NCBI GenBank assembly: GCA_950022295.1
Contig: OX465600.1
Coordinates: forward strand, 300,524,031 to 300,588,030
DNA length: 64,000 nucleotides
Source: Bromus sterilis
Taxonomy: Eukaryota; Streptophyta; Magnoliopsida; Poales; Poaceae
Direction of reading: 5' to 3'
Below, in pieces: positions 31,996 to 44,019 of this stretch; position 1 is the stretch's first letter; the number at the start of each line of letters is the position of its first letter. The position numbers and the translations under genes were made by a program. The notes below the pieces were generated by a model. The model ran no database searches and had not been told where the DNA came from. It saw only the letters and a list, made by a program, of their open reading frames with translations.

Positions 31996-33557
31996 AGATT
32001 ATACTTTTACAATAGCAAGCTGTTCATCTGGGAAACTGTCGTTGACTGGAATAGGATCGTGCGGGATATCTTCCATCCTTGAAAGATTATCTGCCACCGG
32101 ATTGTCTTCTCCTTTTCTATCGACAATCTGCAAATCAAATTCTTGAAGAAGAAGTACCCATCTAATGAGTCTTGGTTTGGCGTCCTTTTTCTGCATAAGA
32201 TACTTAATGGCAGCATGGTCACTATGAATAATAACTTTAGAATCAACAATATACTGCCTAAACTTATCACAAGCAAACACCACTGCCAAGAATTCCTTCT
32301 CGGTAGTAGCATAATTCTTTTGAGCACTATCAAGTGTCTTGCTGCCATAGTGGATGCAAAATCACTAGCATCACACATAATTTCAAAGGGCAAATTCCAG
32401 TCAGGTGGTTGTACTATAGGAGCGGTTATCAAGGCTTTCTTAAGAACTTCAAAAGCTTCCTTACAATCTTCATCAAATACAAAAGGAGAATCCTTTTGGA
32501 GAAGATTGGTAAGGGGTCTCGAGGTCTTAGAAAAGTCCTTGATAAATCTTCTATAGAAACCAGAATGACCTAGAAAACTACGAATACCTTTGATGTCCCT
32601 TGGATAGAGCATCCTTTCAATAGCTTCAATTTTTGCCTTGTCCACTTCAATTCCCCTTTCGAAAATCTTGTGTCCAAGAACTATCCCTTCATTAAACATG
32701 AAATGTCACTTCTCCCAATTGAGCACCAAATTCGTTTCTTCACATCTCTGCAAAACTTTATTAAGATTGTGGAGACAGTGGTCAAAGGAGTTTCCATAGA
32801 CGGAAAAGTCGTCCATGAAAACTTCTACAATCTCCTCACAGAAACCATGAAATATTGCAGACATACACCTCTAAAAAGTAGCACGTGCATTACACAAACC
32901 AAAAGGCATACGCCTATAAGCATAAGTACCGTAAGGACACGTAAAGGTGGTCTTCTCTTGATCCGCGGTGTTAACGTGAATCTGGGAGAAGCCAGAATAC
33001 CCATCAAGATAGCAGAAGTGTGTGTTTTTAGACAACCGCTCGACCATCTGATCAATAAAGGGCAGAGGATAGTGGTCCTTCCTGGTGGCCTTGTTCAACT
33101 TCCTGAAATCAATACACATTCTATATCCAATAATAGTCCTCTGAGGTATTAGTTCATTTTTATCATTAGGAACAACAGTTATACCTCCTTTCTTAGGAAC
33201 ACAATGAACGGGACTTACGCACTTACTATCAGCTATAGGATAGATGATACCTGCGTCTAGAAGTTTGAGAACCTCCGTCCTAACCACGTCCTTCATCCTT
33301 GGGTTCAACCGTCGTTGATGATCAACAACTGGTTTAGCATCGGGCTCGAGATTGATAGTATGTTGGCAAATGGATGGACTAATACCCTTGAGATCATCAA
33401 GAGTATAGCCAATAGCACCTCGGTGTCTGCGGAGTGTCTCCAATAATCGCTCTTCTTCATACCCCGAAAGGTTAGAATTGATAATAACACAATATACTTT
33501 CTTTTCATCTAAATAAGCATACTTGAGCGTATCGGGTAGTGGTTTTAGATCAAACAC
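31996..33557 (-). pseudogene. Gypsy reverse transcriptase and RNase H (family A)
   Basis: Reverse transcriptase motifs are present in order: VPKKGGITVV, the RMCIDFRKLN block, YLDGYSGFSQI, MPFGLCNARATF and the catalytic FMDDFSVYG (between the listed frames, about 32800). RNase H starts at CDASDFA and continues to EKEFLAVVFACDKFRQYI and HSDHAAIKYL. Damage: TAG for the Gln after RATF (about 32871), TGA for the Cys expected in NWEKCHF (about 32705), and a frameshifting deletion of roughly 12 residues just after DASDFA (about 32360). It cannot make an active enzyme. Confidence 0.9.
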
Positions 33558-33563
33558 CGGGTC

Positions 33564-34316
33564 TTATTTTGTTTGCGAGAGGATTCCTAAAGGTTCAACC
33601 GGGAGGTTGTGCTTCAGGATAGGAGTTTGTCTTAAAAATATGTCTTCTAGTTCATCCCTCTCCTGCATATGTATGTCATTCTCGTGGTCATCCATAAATT
33701 GCTGCAAAGTATCATCAGGAGGAATAGCAATAGAAGCAATTTCTTCAATAATTTTGTCATTACTTGACAAGTCAGTACCACGAGGCTGCTTAGAAAACTT
33801 AGAAAAATTAAATTCATACGGCTCACCGTTGAATTCAACAGAAACTTTACCTTTCTTGCAATCTATTATAGCTCCACAAGTGCTGAGGAAGGGCCTACCA
33901 AAGATAATAGGGCAAAAACTATCTTGCACTGAACCAAGTACAGGAAAGTCAGTAGGATATTTTACCTCCCCGCAGAGTACTTCAACATCTCTCACAATCC
34001 CAACTGGAGAGATTGTTTGTTTATTTGCAAGATGAATCGTGACACCAATGTCCTCGATCTCACACGGATGAATCTCGTGCATGATCTCTTGATAAAGTGT
34101 GAAGGGAATAGCGCTGACGCTAGATCCCAAATCACATAGCCCATAGTAATTATGATCTCCTATTTTGACAGATACAACTGGTGTACCTGAAATTGGGCCT
34201 TTGTTCTTGGCTGTGACAATGTTAGTGGAAACAACACAAAAACTAATAGTGGATTCTTCAATATCACTGGTTACCAGATCCTTGACCATTGCAACTTGAG
34301 GCTTGACCTTGATCAT
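33564..34316 (-). pseudogene. Gypsy aspartic protease region (family A)
   Basis: The retropepsin motif YGLCDLGSSVSAIP and the later FGRPFLSTCGAIID block are clear. It cleaves the polyprotein in active elements. The frame upstream is separated from gag by a +1 shift in an A run (about 34345), and it ends at a stop (33564) just before the reverse transcriptase frame. Confidence 0.85.
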
Positions 34317-34329
34317 GTCCTCAGGTTCG

Positions 34330-35226
34330 TCAGTGGTCCTTCCGTTTTTTTAGAATACCTGTAACAAAAGAGTGCTCCTTTATCGTTGAGGGATAAGGAG
34401 ACTGTTCATACACAACTGCAGGTAAAACAGGATCAGTAACATTAATCTCAATAGGTGACTCCTTGAACGGTTTATGATGTTGACTCTCCTTCTTCTTAGA
34501 AGAATCAATATGAGAAGCAAAGTCCTTGCAAAAGTCAACCATTAGCTGGGAATCAAGACCAATTTTAGAGCAAAAGGTATTAAAGTAATCAGTCTTCACA
34601 TAACTCTCAATGTAGTCATGCTCATAGTTTATAGCGGGTTCAATACCTTTATCAATTTCCCAGTCTTCAGTGTTCTTCTGGATCCTTTCTATAAGATCCC
34701 ATTTTTATTCCATACTTCTGGTCTGGAATACCCCGCTAGAGGAGGCATCCAACATCTCCCTGTCCTGACGAGAAAGCCTGGCATAAAAATTTGTAAGTAT
34801 AATTTCCTTGGGGAGCTCATGGTTTGGGCATTTGAGCATCAGGGACTTCAGTCTCCCCTAAGCTTGAGCGATGCTCTCTCCGTCGCGAGACCAAAAGTTG
34901 TACATGTAGTTCCTGTCTTGGTGAATTTCACGAAGAGGATAAAACTTTGCATAAAAGAGAGACATAAGCTCTGGCCATTCAAGCAGATCAGAGTTATCGA
35001 GTAGCTTATAACAATCTGAAGCTTTATCTTTGAGTGATACGGAGAATAGTTTCTTCATGACGAACTCCATTGTTACACCTGCAAGCTTAAATAAAGAACA
35101 TAATTGTGATAAATATAGCAGGTGTTCTCCCGGATTTCCTTCTCCTGTATAACGATTAGCCAACGAATAATCAATAATACCAGATGGTATTTTATAGGGC
35201 ACAATTTCAGTAGGGGTAGGAGTGAC
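34330..35226 (-). pseudogene. Gypsy gag, main part (family A)
   Basis: This continues the gag reading frame that starts at 39792, interrupted by the copia element. It contains TEIVPYKIPSGIIDYSLANRY, the YAKFYPLREIHQDRNYM block, and after a TAG in place of the Trp in QAWGRLK (34858), NFYARLSRQD and the HDYIESYVKTDYFN block. A second in-frame stop (TAA, about 34707) occurs in SMEERW-like sequence. The frame ends in a poly-A shift after KKRKDH. Confidence 0.88.
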
Positions 35227-36005
35227 TGTTGGGAAACGTAGTAGAAAACAAAAAATTTCGGCCTACGAATCAAGAACCCAAGATCATCCAAGAAGATTGC
35301 ATACAAGGTTTTAGGTCATGGCTCACCAACCGATGTAGCGGAAGTAGAGTTGGTGAAGACCGTCGGTGCAGATCCCCGCAGCTAGGAATTTCAATGACCT
35401 CCCAACCGCGAGGATATCGATCCCTCGAACCGTCCCCCGATCTAGTCCCACGGACAAGTCCCACGGACAAGCTCCTCGAAGAAGGGTCGAAGGTACGACC
35501 CCTCCATTAGTATCCACACATCCCGTAGCAGCAATCCAGCAGCGCTCCGCCGTCCAGAGATGAACGCCACCGAGAAAAATAGAGGGAGAAAACCCTAACG
35601 GATTCCGATCTAGAACAACGTCTAAACCGGGGTCTAATTGTGGAGCAACGGGGTTTAGAGGAGGGGGGAAGGCGCATAGGGCTTGGGGACAAGTTGTGTT
35701 GCGCCCCCACCCCTCCCCCACATTATATAGGTGGCCAAGAGGCCCTTGGGGCGCAATAAGGGGGGTGGGGAGTCCAACTTGGACTCCCAAACCTCCCAAA
35801 CCTTCCCACCGGAAACCTGCCATATTGGAGAGTTGGACTTCCCACCTGGAGGGGGATTCCTTCCCCTTGGTGCGCCCCCACCCCTTGGCCGGCCAGGGCA
35901 GCCTAGGTGGCTTGCCCCCCAAGGCTAGGGGCGCAGGGGAGTGGGTGGTACTGCCCGGAACCTTCCGGAACCTTCCATGACCTTCTAGAATCTTCCAGGA
36001 CCTTC
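35227..36005 (-). repeat. 3' LTR of copia derivative, truncated
   Basis: It aligns with 37603-38383 with about nine substitutions and two 1-bp indels that I counted by eye. After GACCTTC at 36005 the sequence switches to leader, marking the deletion point. Confidence 0.88.
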
Positions 36006-37589
36006 GGTACCAATCGGGTTTCATGGTGATTACGACAATACACTTAGTTGTGGTGGAATTCTAGCCTTTTGGATTATGGACGTAAGTCACATCATCCATA
36101 GCATTAGCGGGAGAGCATCAAAAATTTGCGATAGGACAAGCTCCTTCTCGGCACTATTGAGGATAGTCCTCACAATACGGTACCAATCGTAAAGTTTTTA
36201 CCAGATAATACAGTTAATCAAAATCAATTGGGAATGTGGTAACGCGAGCCATTATTCTACAACGATAATGCAAATACTAAGAATTTGTTCATAATTAAGT
36301 TGCACTTGTGATTAATCAATTTAATTACTAAGTGCGCTCCCACTCAGATCAATATCTCTCGTAATTGATGCTGGAGTGATTCAAGATCCAACCCAATCGT
36401 CCTCCATTGATGTGACATCACTGATGACTTAGACTGGACCGGTAGGCCAACTTGCCAATCACGCCAAAGGTGATTCTTGTTCATCTTTCGATGGGCGTGT
36501 TCCGGTAGCAAACTTTTATCCAAACCGTCAAGACAACCAAGTGTAATTGCAGTGTGTTCTTAACACACCCGCCTTTTATGCGTCACACCGTGTGCTCCCA
36601 TGTGACATGACCTGCTCCGATGTGAAACATAGTATAGACGGTGCTACAGTTGGAAGAACACTATCAACTTGATATTGTTTTGCGAGAGATCACCCTAATA
36701 AAATACGACTACCGCGCATCAAACAAGGGTGCATCAAAGGGATAAACATCACAGGCAGTTCATAAAATTATGTGATATAGTATAGCCCTTTGCTTCGTGA
36801 AGTCTTCATTGTCTTCACGTCGTCATGGTTGAAGTCACCGTGTCCACCAACTTTGTCCTTGGCGCCGGGAACATCACCACGACTTCCGGCATGTGCGTCG
36901 GGGTCCACCTCCGCATCGTAGATCATCACCTTGCATCTATCTATTGCTTTGCATCGAGCTAATAAACAGTTCTGGCACACAGGCCATAATTAAGTGACAA
37001 TCATATGACTCCAGTCATCATGCCGTACCACGACACGCAGGTTGCGAATAAATATTACATCATATAGCATCTCATACAAACACATTGCAAATCTTGAAGG
37101 CTATACCACATCACATGCATACTCTGCAAAAACAAGTTAGATCGCTATCTACACGGGTTGTTGCAAATTTTATCGTGGTTGATTAGCAGGTTACATGCAA
37201 ACGTTGTTCCCTAAACAAACCAAACACGATACTTCAATGTTGCTAGTTTAACGTTCGGGGTGCGTGTAGCAACTAATGCCACAAGCCAAACTTCGTTCAA
37301 CGCGTGACCCCCGTGTGGATTTGAGTTCATAAAATCCACAAGCCCCTCCATATTAAATCTTCTATTGCGAGATTAAGATGAGATCCAAGGAGTTTGATGT
37401 AGACCATGATCAAGGCAACCAGCATACTGAAAGCAGCATAGAGGGATCGATGGAAAAATAAATCCTTGTAGCAAAACCTCAACTTGGCATTAAGCATAGA
37501 AAAAATCACATGACAGGGAAGCAACAAGAAAATCAATGCCTCATATCACACATATGATCTAGACCTAAACATGCATCTAATCAAGGATC
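36006..37589 (-). other. Copia leader remnant without coding sequence
   Basis: This is the internal DNA between the broken 3' LTR and the primer site. No gag or pol similarity was seen on either strand. It represents 5' untranslated leader of the copia element. Confidence 0.6.
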
Positions 37590-37601
37590 GCTCTGATACC
37601 A
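37590..37601 (-). other. Primer binding site, initiator tRNA-Met type
   Basis: On the element strand it reads TGGTATCAGAGC, the usual copia primer site complementary to initiator tRNA-Met, one base after the LTR end. Confidence 0.92.
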
Positions 37602-37602
37602 C

Positions 37603-39730
37603 TGTTGGGAAACGTAGTAGAAAACAAAAAATTTCGGCCTACGAATCATGAACCCAAGATCATCCAAGAAGATTTCATACAAGGTTTTAGGTCATGGCTC
37701 ACCAACCGATGTAGTGGAAGTAGAGTTGGTGAAGACCGTCGGTGCAGATCCCCGCAGCTAGGAATTTCAATGACCTCCCAACCGCGAGGATATCGATCCC
37801 TCGAACCGTCCCCCGATCTAGTCCCACGGACAAGTCCCACGGACAAGCTCCTCGAAGAAGGGTCGAAGGTACGACCCCTCCATTACTATCCACACATCCC
37901 GTAGAAGCAATCCAGCAGCGCTCCGCCGTCCAGAGATGAACGCCACCGAGAAAAATAGAGGGAGAAAACTCTAACGGATTTCGATCTAGAACAACGTCTA
38001 AACCGGGGTCTAATTGTGGAGCAACGGGGTTTAGAGGAGGGGGGAAGGCGCATAGGGCTTGGGGACAAGTTGTGTTGCGCCCCCCACCCCTCCCCCACAT
38101 TATAGAGGTGGCCAAGAGGCCCTTGGGGCGCAATAAGGGGGGTGGGGAGTCCAACTTGGACTCCCAAACCTCCCAAACCTTCCCACCGGAAACCTGCCAT
38201 ATTGGAGAGTTGGACTTCCCACCTGGAGGGGGATTCCTTCCCCTTGGTGCGCCCCCCACCCCTTGGCCGGCCAGGGCAGCCTAGGTGGCTTGCCCCCCAA
38301 GGCTAGGGGCGCAGGGGAGTGGGTGGTACTGCCCGGAACCTTCCGGAACCTTCCATGACCTTCTAGAAGCTTCCAGGACCTTCCGGGACATACCGGGACC
38401 GTTTCGGGACATTTCGAACACTTCTTGAGCACTTCCAGGACCTTCCGAGACCGTTCTCGGACGTTCCGGAGCCATCCGGATAGTTTCCAAGACCATCCGA
38501 GTTACAGTTTAAGCCACCCGATGACCGTGAAGGTTGTCGGGACGCCCAGCGATTATCCGGAAACTATTCCGGTTGATCGAGGACTTCCCCAGTACCATTC
38601 TCATATGTTCCGGAACCACCTGGGACTACTCCAGAGTGATCCGGACATAACCTTAAATACCCAGAACTACTTCTGGTGCCCTTATGAACAATTCCATAAA
38701 TCTCCGGAACTACTTCCGGTACCCGTATGAACTATTCTGCTTTGCTTCCACTAAACCTTCTACCATACTAGTATTCTAACAGACTACTGCTCGTTAAGTG
38801 TGTGACCCAATAGGTTCGGTATAATGCGGACATGACTCAGAACATCTTCCGGACATAGGTCAACAGCCTTTCGTCAATAGCCAATAATCAACAGCGGAGC
38901 CATGGTCACCCATGTTGACTCCCGCACATACACGAAGAAACTTCGAGTGAACCATTATGTTTATTCATGTACCATTCCCTTTGCTTCGCGATATATGACA
39001 AAGTTAGAGGAGAGAAGTTTGGCACCCATGTGTAACAACTTTTGAACACAAGCCACTCGTTATCCTCTTTGCTCGTTTGTCCCTTTTCTCGTTATCATAT
39101 TCCGGTATCCCCGTGACTGAATCTCAATTCGTCTTGCCAGACTATAATGGATACCGTCATACCGAGTGGGCCCGAAGTGAATATCTTCTTCATAGTGAAG
39201 GAGCAAATCCCATTCTTGAACTATCACAGTCACTAGCCACACCATCTGACATACGCAGAACTTATTTTACTACTTCCCATTTACGGGAGGATTCATCTAA
39301 GAACCAAAGCATGTCTTCCTGTGTGAAGCAACTCGATACTCTCATGGTCTAAGGAATTACGTATATGATAACATTTCATGATATGACTTATAACGTAGTT
39401 ACGATGTGATCTCTAAGTATATCATTCAATACCGGGGTCGGTTCAACATCACTGTTCGTCTAACAATATGTTCCCATTGCTACTGAAATCCTTGTTACAA
39501 GAACAATGTCCATGATTAAGAAAACATAATCATCAGTTAGCACATGAGCTGGTCTTAGAGGCTAAACCAGGAACTCTTGGTGTTTACATTTCCACACATG
39601 CAAATGAGTTTTCTTCTGAATCTCACAGTCAGGGTCATTGCAATTATAGCACAGAAATATAAACATTAATTATGAACGTGAAAAAATATATAATAACATT
39701 TTATTATTGCCTCTAGGGCATATTACAACA
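37603..39730 (-). repeat. 5' LTR of copia derivative, 2128 bp
   Basis: Complete LTR with inverted ends TGTTG/CAACA. A series of diverged CCGGAACC/TTCCGGAA words fills 38330-38730. It is longer than a typical 1.7-1.8 kb Angela LTR. Confidence 0.9.
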
Positions 39731-39792
39731 GTGACCACCACAGTCGTGGGGCGGCTCCTTACCAGCAACGAACCAACAGTAGAAGAGTCCAT
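39731..39792 (-). pseudogene. Gypsy gag, N-terminal codons (family A)
   Basis: The gag ATG lies at 39792 and the frame reads MDSSTVGSLLVRSRPTTVVVT up to the copia insertion point, from which it continues in frame at 35226 (allowing for the duplicated GTGAC). The start matches that of the truncated family A element (ATG at 5729). Confidence 0.85.
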
Positions 39793-39859
39793 AAGGACTG
39801 AATGTAACAACAGAAAATAAAGGTTTCCTTACCGGCTTCACTTACCAATAGCGCTACAC

Positions 39860-39877
39860 TCCCCGGCAACGGCGCTA
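39860..39877 (-). other. Primer binding site, tRNA-Asp type
   Basis: The plus strand reads TCCCCGGCAACGGCGCTA, matching plant tRNA-Asp 3' end with one C-to-T change. Confidence 0.85.
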
Positions 39878-39915
39878 GAAAAGCTCGTTGATGGCGGTGA
39901 AGTTAATAGGTTTAG

Positions 39916-41455
39916 TGGGATTGCCTCCCCTGTTAACCGCGCCAATAAACGATTCTTGATAACCCACAAGTCTAGGGGATCAATTGTAGCTTTTCGATAA
40001 ATAAGAGTGTCGAACCCAACGAGGAGCAGAAGGTGCTGATAAGTGACACTGGATAAGGAAAGGCTGCACGCACTCAAAGGTAAATATTTTAGGGGTTTTT
40101 GGTTTAAGCAACAGAAAAGTAAAAGACAAACAAAGTAAACAGGGTAACTGAGGAGTAACAAGTGGCCCAATCCTTTCACAAGGATAAGCCTAGGAACTAA
40201 ACTTATAAAAGCTAAAGCGTTCTCAAGAACACATGGGAGAGATAACCAAGTTACTTTCACCATACTTCGCCAAGTAATATGTATTGTGTCGATAAGTATT
40301 GGTGGGTGGATCAATGCTAGTACACCTTCTAGACTAAGATAAGTGACTCTTATGATTACGCACCTTGCAAGCATCCGCAAATACAAGGTAGTAATTAAGG
40401 CATAAGACTAACCACAACATTACGATCAAGGATCCATAACTCCCTTGTGCAAAAGTGTGCGAACTGGGGTTCAGGTTTCTGTCACTCCGAAAACCCACCA
40501 TAAGCATCCTTTGTGCACAATGTATTCCTCTAGGTCCATGAAAGGTGAAGTGTTAAGTGTTCGACTCACATAACACCACTAGAGAAATAACAACACAACT
40601 TAATTATCAAACAACACATTACACTTCAACATCATATGACTACTAACAACTAGACTTCTCCCATGTTCTCAAGAACTAAAGTAACTACTCACAAGACATA
40701 AAAGGGATCATGATCAGAGGTGATAGATGGGTGACAAACAATCTGGACACAATGATATTTCTCCAACAAAACTCAATAGCATTCACCACAAAGTAGTAAT
40801 CAACACCAACAGAGTAGAGAGGATAAATAGTACGGATTACAACACAAGTTGCAATTGTGAGATGAGATGGGATGGAGATGGAGATGGTGCTGATGTTGGG
40901 GATGATGTTGATGATGATCTCGATGATGCCCGTGACGATGATGATGATGATGTCGACGATCTCCCCTTCCGGGAGGTGATCTCCCCGGCGGAATCTGCCC
41001 GCCGGAGATGGCTTTTCTCCTATGTAGGTTTCCGCACCGTGGCGGCGGCGAAACACGGAAACTCTTCTGTTTTCAGGATTTCTACCCCAGGGGGGTCTTA
41101 TAGGCGAGAGGGGGCACCGAGGGGGGCCACCAGGCATCCAGGAGGGTGCCTGACGCGGCCAGGAGGGGGGCCGCGCTAGGCACCCTTCTGGCTGCCTGGT
41201 GGGTTCCCTCACCTCCATCCTCGGTGATTCCCAGTCAATCTTCATAAAAACTTCGTCGCATTTGGACTTGATCTGATTCAGCAACTTGGTGTCCACTTTT
41301 CATCGCTGAATTCTGGTTCTGCTGCTTCGGCATCGGAAAGTTGTAAACTGTGTAAAACAAGCCAAAACAACATAAGAACAATACTTTAAAGTGAAATATA
41401 TCAATGAATAGGATAAAATTACAATATAAAATAGTGATGTATTTTGGACGTATCA
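39916..41455 (-). repeat. 5' LTR of family A element, 1540 bp
   Basis: The right end is GACGTATCA followed by the GCAAG duplication. It aligns with the split 3' LTR over its length. The hairpin that is perfect at 27914 has two adjacent mismatches here (about 41134-41175). Confidence 0.9.
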
Positions 41456-41460
41456 GCAAG

Positions 41461-41794
41461 TTGCAACGTCAAGTTCGCAGCACCTCGATGTTGGCAATCC
41501 TAACACCGGAGGCCGGCGTGCAGCGGCGTGTAGCGACCCGTGGCCAGCTTTGAAACAACAGGCAGTCGACGTGCGGCGGCTTGTGCAGGTGATCGCCCTT
41601 GTGCAGGCGATCGCCCCAGCTGTGGCACACAATACGGCAAATGGTCAGAGGAGATGGGGTATAATGTGTGGTGCTTCGTTGTGCCATTGTGAGAGAGACA
41701 CGAAGGAGAAAAAAGAGATGGGGTATGATGCGCGGTGCTTTCGTTGTGCTATTGTGGTAGCATATGCAGAAGAATTAAGACAACAAATTGAGTC
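41461..41794. other. Flank of the family A insertion site
   Basis: It begins with GTTGCAA-rich sequence continuing the minisatellite at 17901. A 45-bp segment is duplicated in tandem (GAGATGGGGTATAATG near 41651 and GAGATGGGGTATGATG near 41717). No gene seen. Confidence 0.5.
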
Positions 41795-43790
41795 GCCTTT
41801 GAAACAGTACTAGGATTTCATTATCCGCCGATGGAACAATCTCTTACTCTGTTCACCAACATACCTGTCAGCTTTGTCACTAATTTGCTAAGTGATGTGA
41901 GGTAGTAGCACGATGCTGCAAGCCAGCCAACCACTTTCCCTCAACGTGTTTCTACTGTCACATTTAGGAACTTTCTAATCTTCATGTTTTTTTGGCGGCA
42001 ACACAAGTTGTTTTCAGTCCACTTAGCGAAATCTAGCGGCTGCGACGAAGTATGTAGAATATTTTTGAAATCATTTTTATATGCCAAATTTATTTTTTCT
42101 TGATTTAGAATGAACAATTGTAATATACTTTTTACCTTATTCTAGATGTAAAAAACTCATTAAGAAAAACAGAATCGAAAAGAGTTATTTTGCAAGATCA
42201 ATTATACAGATATAATTTTAGCAAAGCTTGATCCATGCACTTTTACATCTAATAGTGATCAAAGTTTTGAAACATCGACATTAGGACCGTCCAGCATTTC
42301 ACCATTCAGGTGCGAAATATACATATTAGCCTGATCAAAGTGTGTACAGCTATCGTTTTATGAAATAATTATTGTATCCAGCTGGGTTTCACTCACAAAT
42401 TTTAAAGTGCAAATAATATGGTTCATTTAGAGCAAGTCTAATAAAACTTAGTCAGCAAGATATAAGACTTAGCATATCATAAAAATCCTATTTGAAGGAG
42501 TGAGAAGAGATGAGAGAAATGGAGCGACCTCTTATTCTACAGTCTGGTTATAGCACATGAAGCGGGGAAAAAAATAGTATGCATGTAATTCTCATCTAAT
42601 TCTATGCATTATTCATGTAAATATTTAATGCTTAGAACCAACCTAATAACCATTATATTATATAAGTATTTTTTATAGAGTCTTTAGATGATATGACATG
42701 TTCTTATAGCCAACAACCGACTCGGATAATGCTAACGTAGACCAAGCTACACGTAGCCCTTTAGTTTGAATAAGTCAAAATGTATTTTATATTATTCAAA
42801 AAGCATTGAATTTTTTTATGAATATATACACACATGTATATGACATATGTGCAAATTTTCATACCATTATACTTTCACATGTGACGTATGAAAAAAAGAC
42901 AAATATTTGATTTTAAATGAGCCTTTTGTTGTTGGTTTTGGGCTGAAATTTTGTTTTTTTTGTGCAGACTTCATATTACAATATTTTCAAGCCAAATTTG
43001 ACATGTTCATACGGAATACATATAAGTTTTTATAGATTTTTTTTCGGATTTTTTCAAAACTTTTAAATATGTTTTATGATTTTTTCAAAATAAAGGGCTA
43101 CGTGTAGCTCGGCCTCCAGAAATTCTCACTCACAACCGACTACACTATTAACCATACTCTTATGCTTGACCAGTCGATAGATACATACTGCTGGGAACCA
43201 CTAGTAGTATGATATGGCAGTGTGTCATACTCGTTTTTATAGGAAATATTCTGTTCTTCACACCGTTTTTAGCAAATTTGTTTTAGGATATACTTTCTTT
43301 TCTAGTCAATTAATTTTTCCCTAAGGGAAATGATTTCGCTTGATGTGGACTTTCCATTGTCAATACTGAACAATCCATGTGAGGCTACCATCTGCTGCTA
43401 CATATTTGCCAAAGGACATAAAAATATATTTGCTTGGCTACTAACTACACGAAAAATATGTTTTTGTGGTCAAAAGTTTTTGCAAAAAAAAATCTAGCTA
43501 TCTATTGGTCACACAACTTGACAAATGGATAGCTACATTTTTTAGTTATGACCAATAGTATTACCGTTACAATGGCTTTATTGACAACGACCACATGCCA
43601 TTATTGTTGGCTGTGGCGCTTGATCGTACTGATTATTGATGCCTGTAACTCATGCTAACATGCTATCAAGTGTGTTTGGTCACCAATATCAATCAAAGGA
43701 TTAGTATAAATGGATTGCTGGGTAATCCATCATTAGGGCCCATGTGTGTGAGAAGATGCGACTCAAAGTCCATAACCTATAAGGGGTGCC
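41795..43790. repeat. Duplicated block, copy 1 (matches TPS 3' flank)
   Basis: Three stretches (41795-42260, 43250-43420 and 43420-43790) align in the same order and orientation with 55362-56660, downstream of the terpene synthase. Shared landmarks are CACCAACATAC.TGTCAGCTTTGTCACTAATTT, TTTATATGCCAAATTTA and TTATTGATGC.TGTA. The extra DNA at 42270-43240 includes a Mutator-like MITE. Confidence 0.8.
42723..43131. mobile_element. Mutator-like MITE with 10-bp TSD
   Basis: A 409-bp element flanked by ACAACCGACT at 42713-42722 and 43132-43141. The inverted ends share the block GAGCTACACGTAGCCCTTTA (with a few changes) starting about 20 bp from each terminus. A 9-10 bp duplication and long inverted repeats are typical of Mutator-like elements. 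No transposase code. Confidence 0.75.
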
Positions 43791-44019
43791 CAGGCAGCCG
43801 TAAATCACTAGTTAGAGGATATCCTCTGCAAATGTCATTTTTTACTTCAGTGTTGATAAATAGTGTAACGTATACAGGCCACTTATCATAATCAGAGAGT
43901 TATGAGAGGTTAAATGTTTATGTATTTTTTGTAGATCCATTTTTTCAAATTTTTTTATCTCATGAATCACTCATCACAATCATAAAACGTTTTCACCATT
44001 GTATTCCTCACATCGAGAT

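Larger units (their letters stand above)
35227..39730 (-). mobile_element. Angela/BARE-like copia derivative, TSD GTGAC
   Basis: The element is flanked by GTGAC at 35222-35226 and 39731-39735 and lies inside the gag of the family A gypsy. Coding strand is minus: full 5' LTR 37603-39730, primer site 37590-37601, noncoding leader, and a 3' LTR of which only the last 779 bp remain (35227-36005). All of gag-pol and the first two thirds of the 3' LTR are deleted. On its own strand the LTR begins TGTTGTAATATGCCC and ends CGTTTCCCAACA, as in Angela/BARE elements. Large open frames on both strands within the LTRs are not genes. Confidence 0.9.
18304..41455 (-). mobile_element. Complete Ty3/gypsy element, family A, with two nested insertions
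   Basis: The ends are marked by the 5-bp duplication GCAAG (18299-18303 and 41456-41460). Coding strand is minus: 5' LTR 39916-41455, tRNA-Asp primer site 39860-39877, gag, protease, reverse transcriptase/RNase H, integrase, a third ORF, purine tract 28240-28250, and 3' LTR 18304-28239 (split). Removing the two nested elements with one copy of each duplication leaves about 10.26 kb. Reverse transcriptase and integrase motifs fit the Athila branch of plant gypsy elements; size and LTR length recall Triticeae WHAM-type elements, not verified. It is inactive: stops or frameshifts occur in every domain. Confidence 0.92.

Noticed and set aside
35323..36024. 233-residue open frame (minus) and partners at 37699-38259, 35696-35980, 38072-38284
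   Set aside because: They lie in the GC-rich copia LTRs, overlap on both strands, and recur in both LTR copies, as expected for repeat sequence.
40685..41296. 203-residue open frame (minus) and the 150-residue plus frame at 40727-41179
   Set aside because: Both are within the family A LTR and have counterparts at 27494-28015 and 6573-6953; the GAT repeat keeps frames open on both strands.
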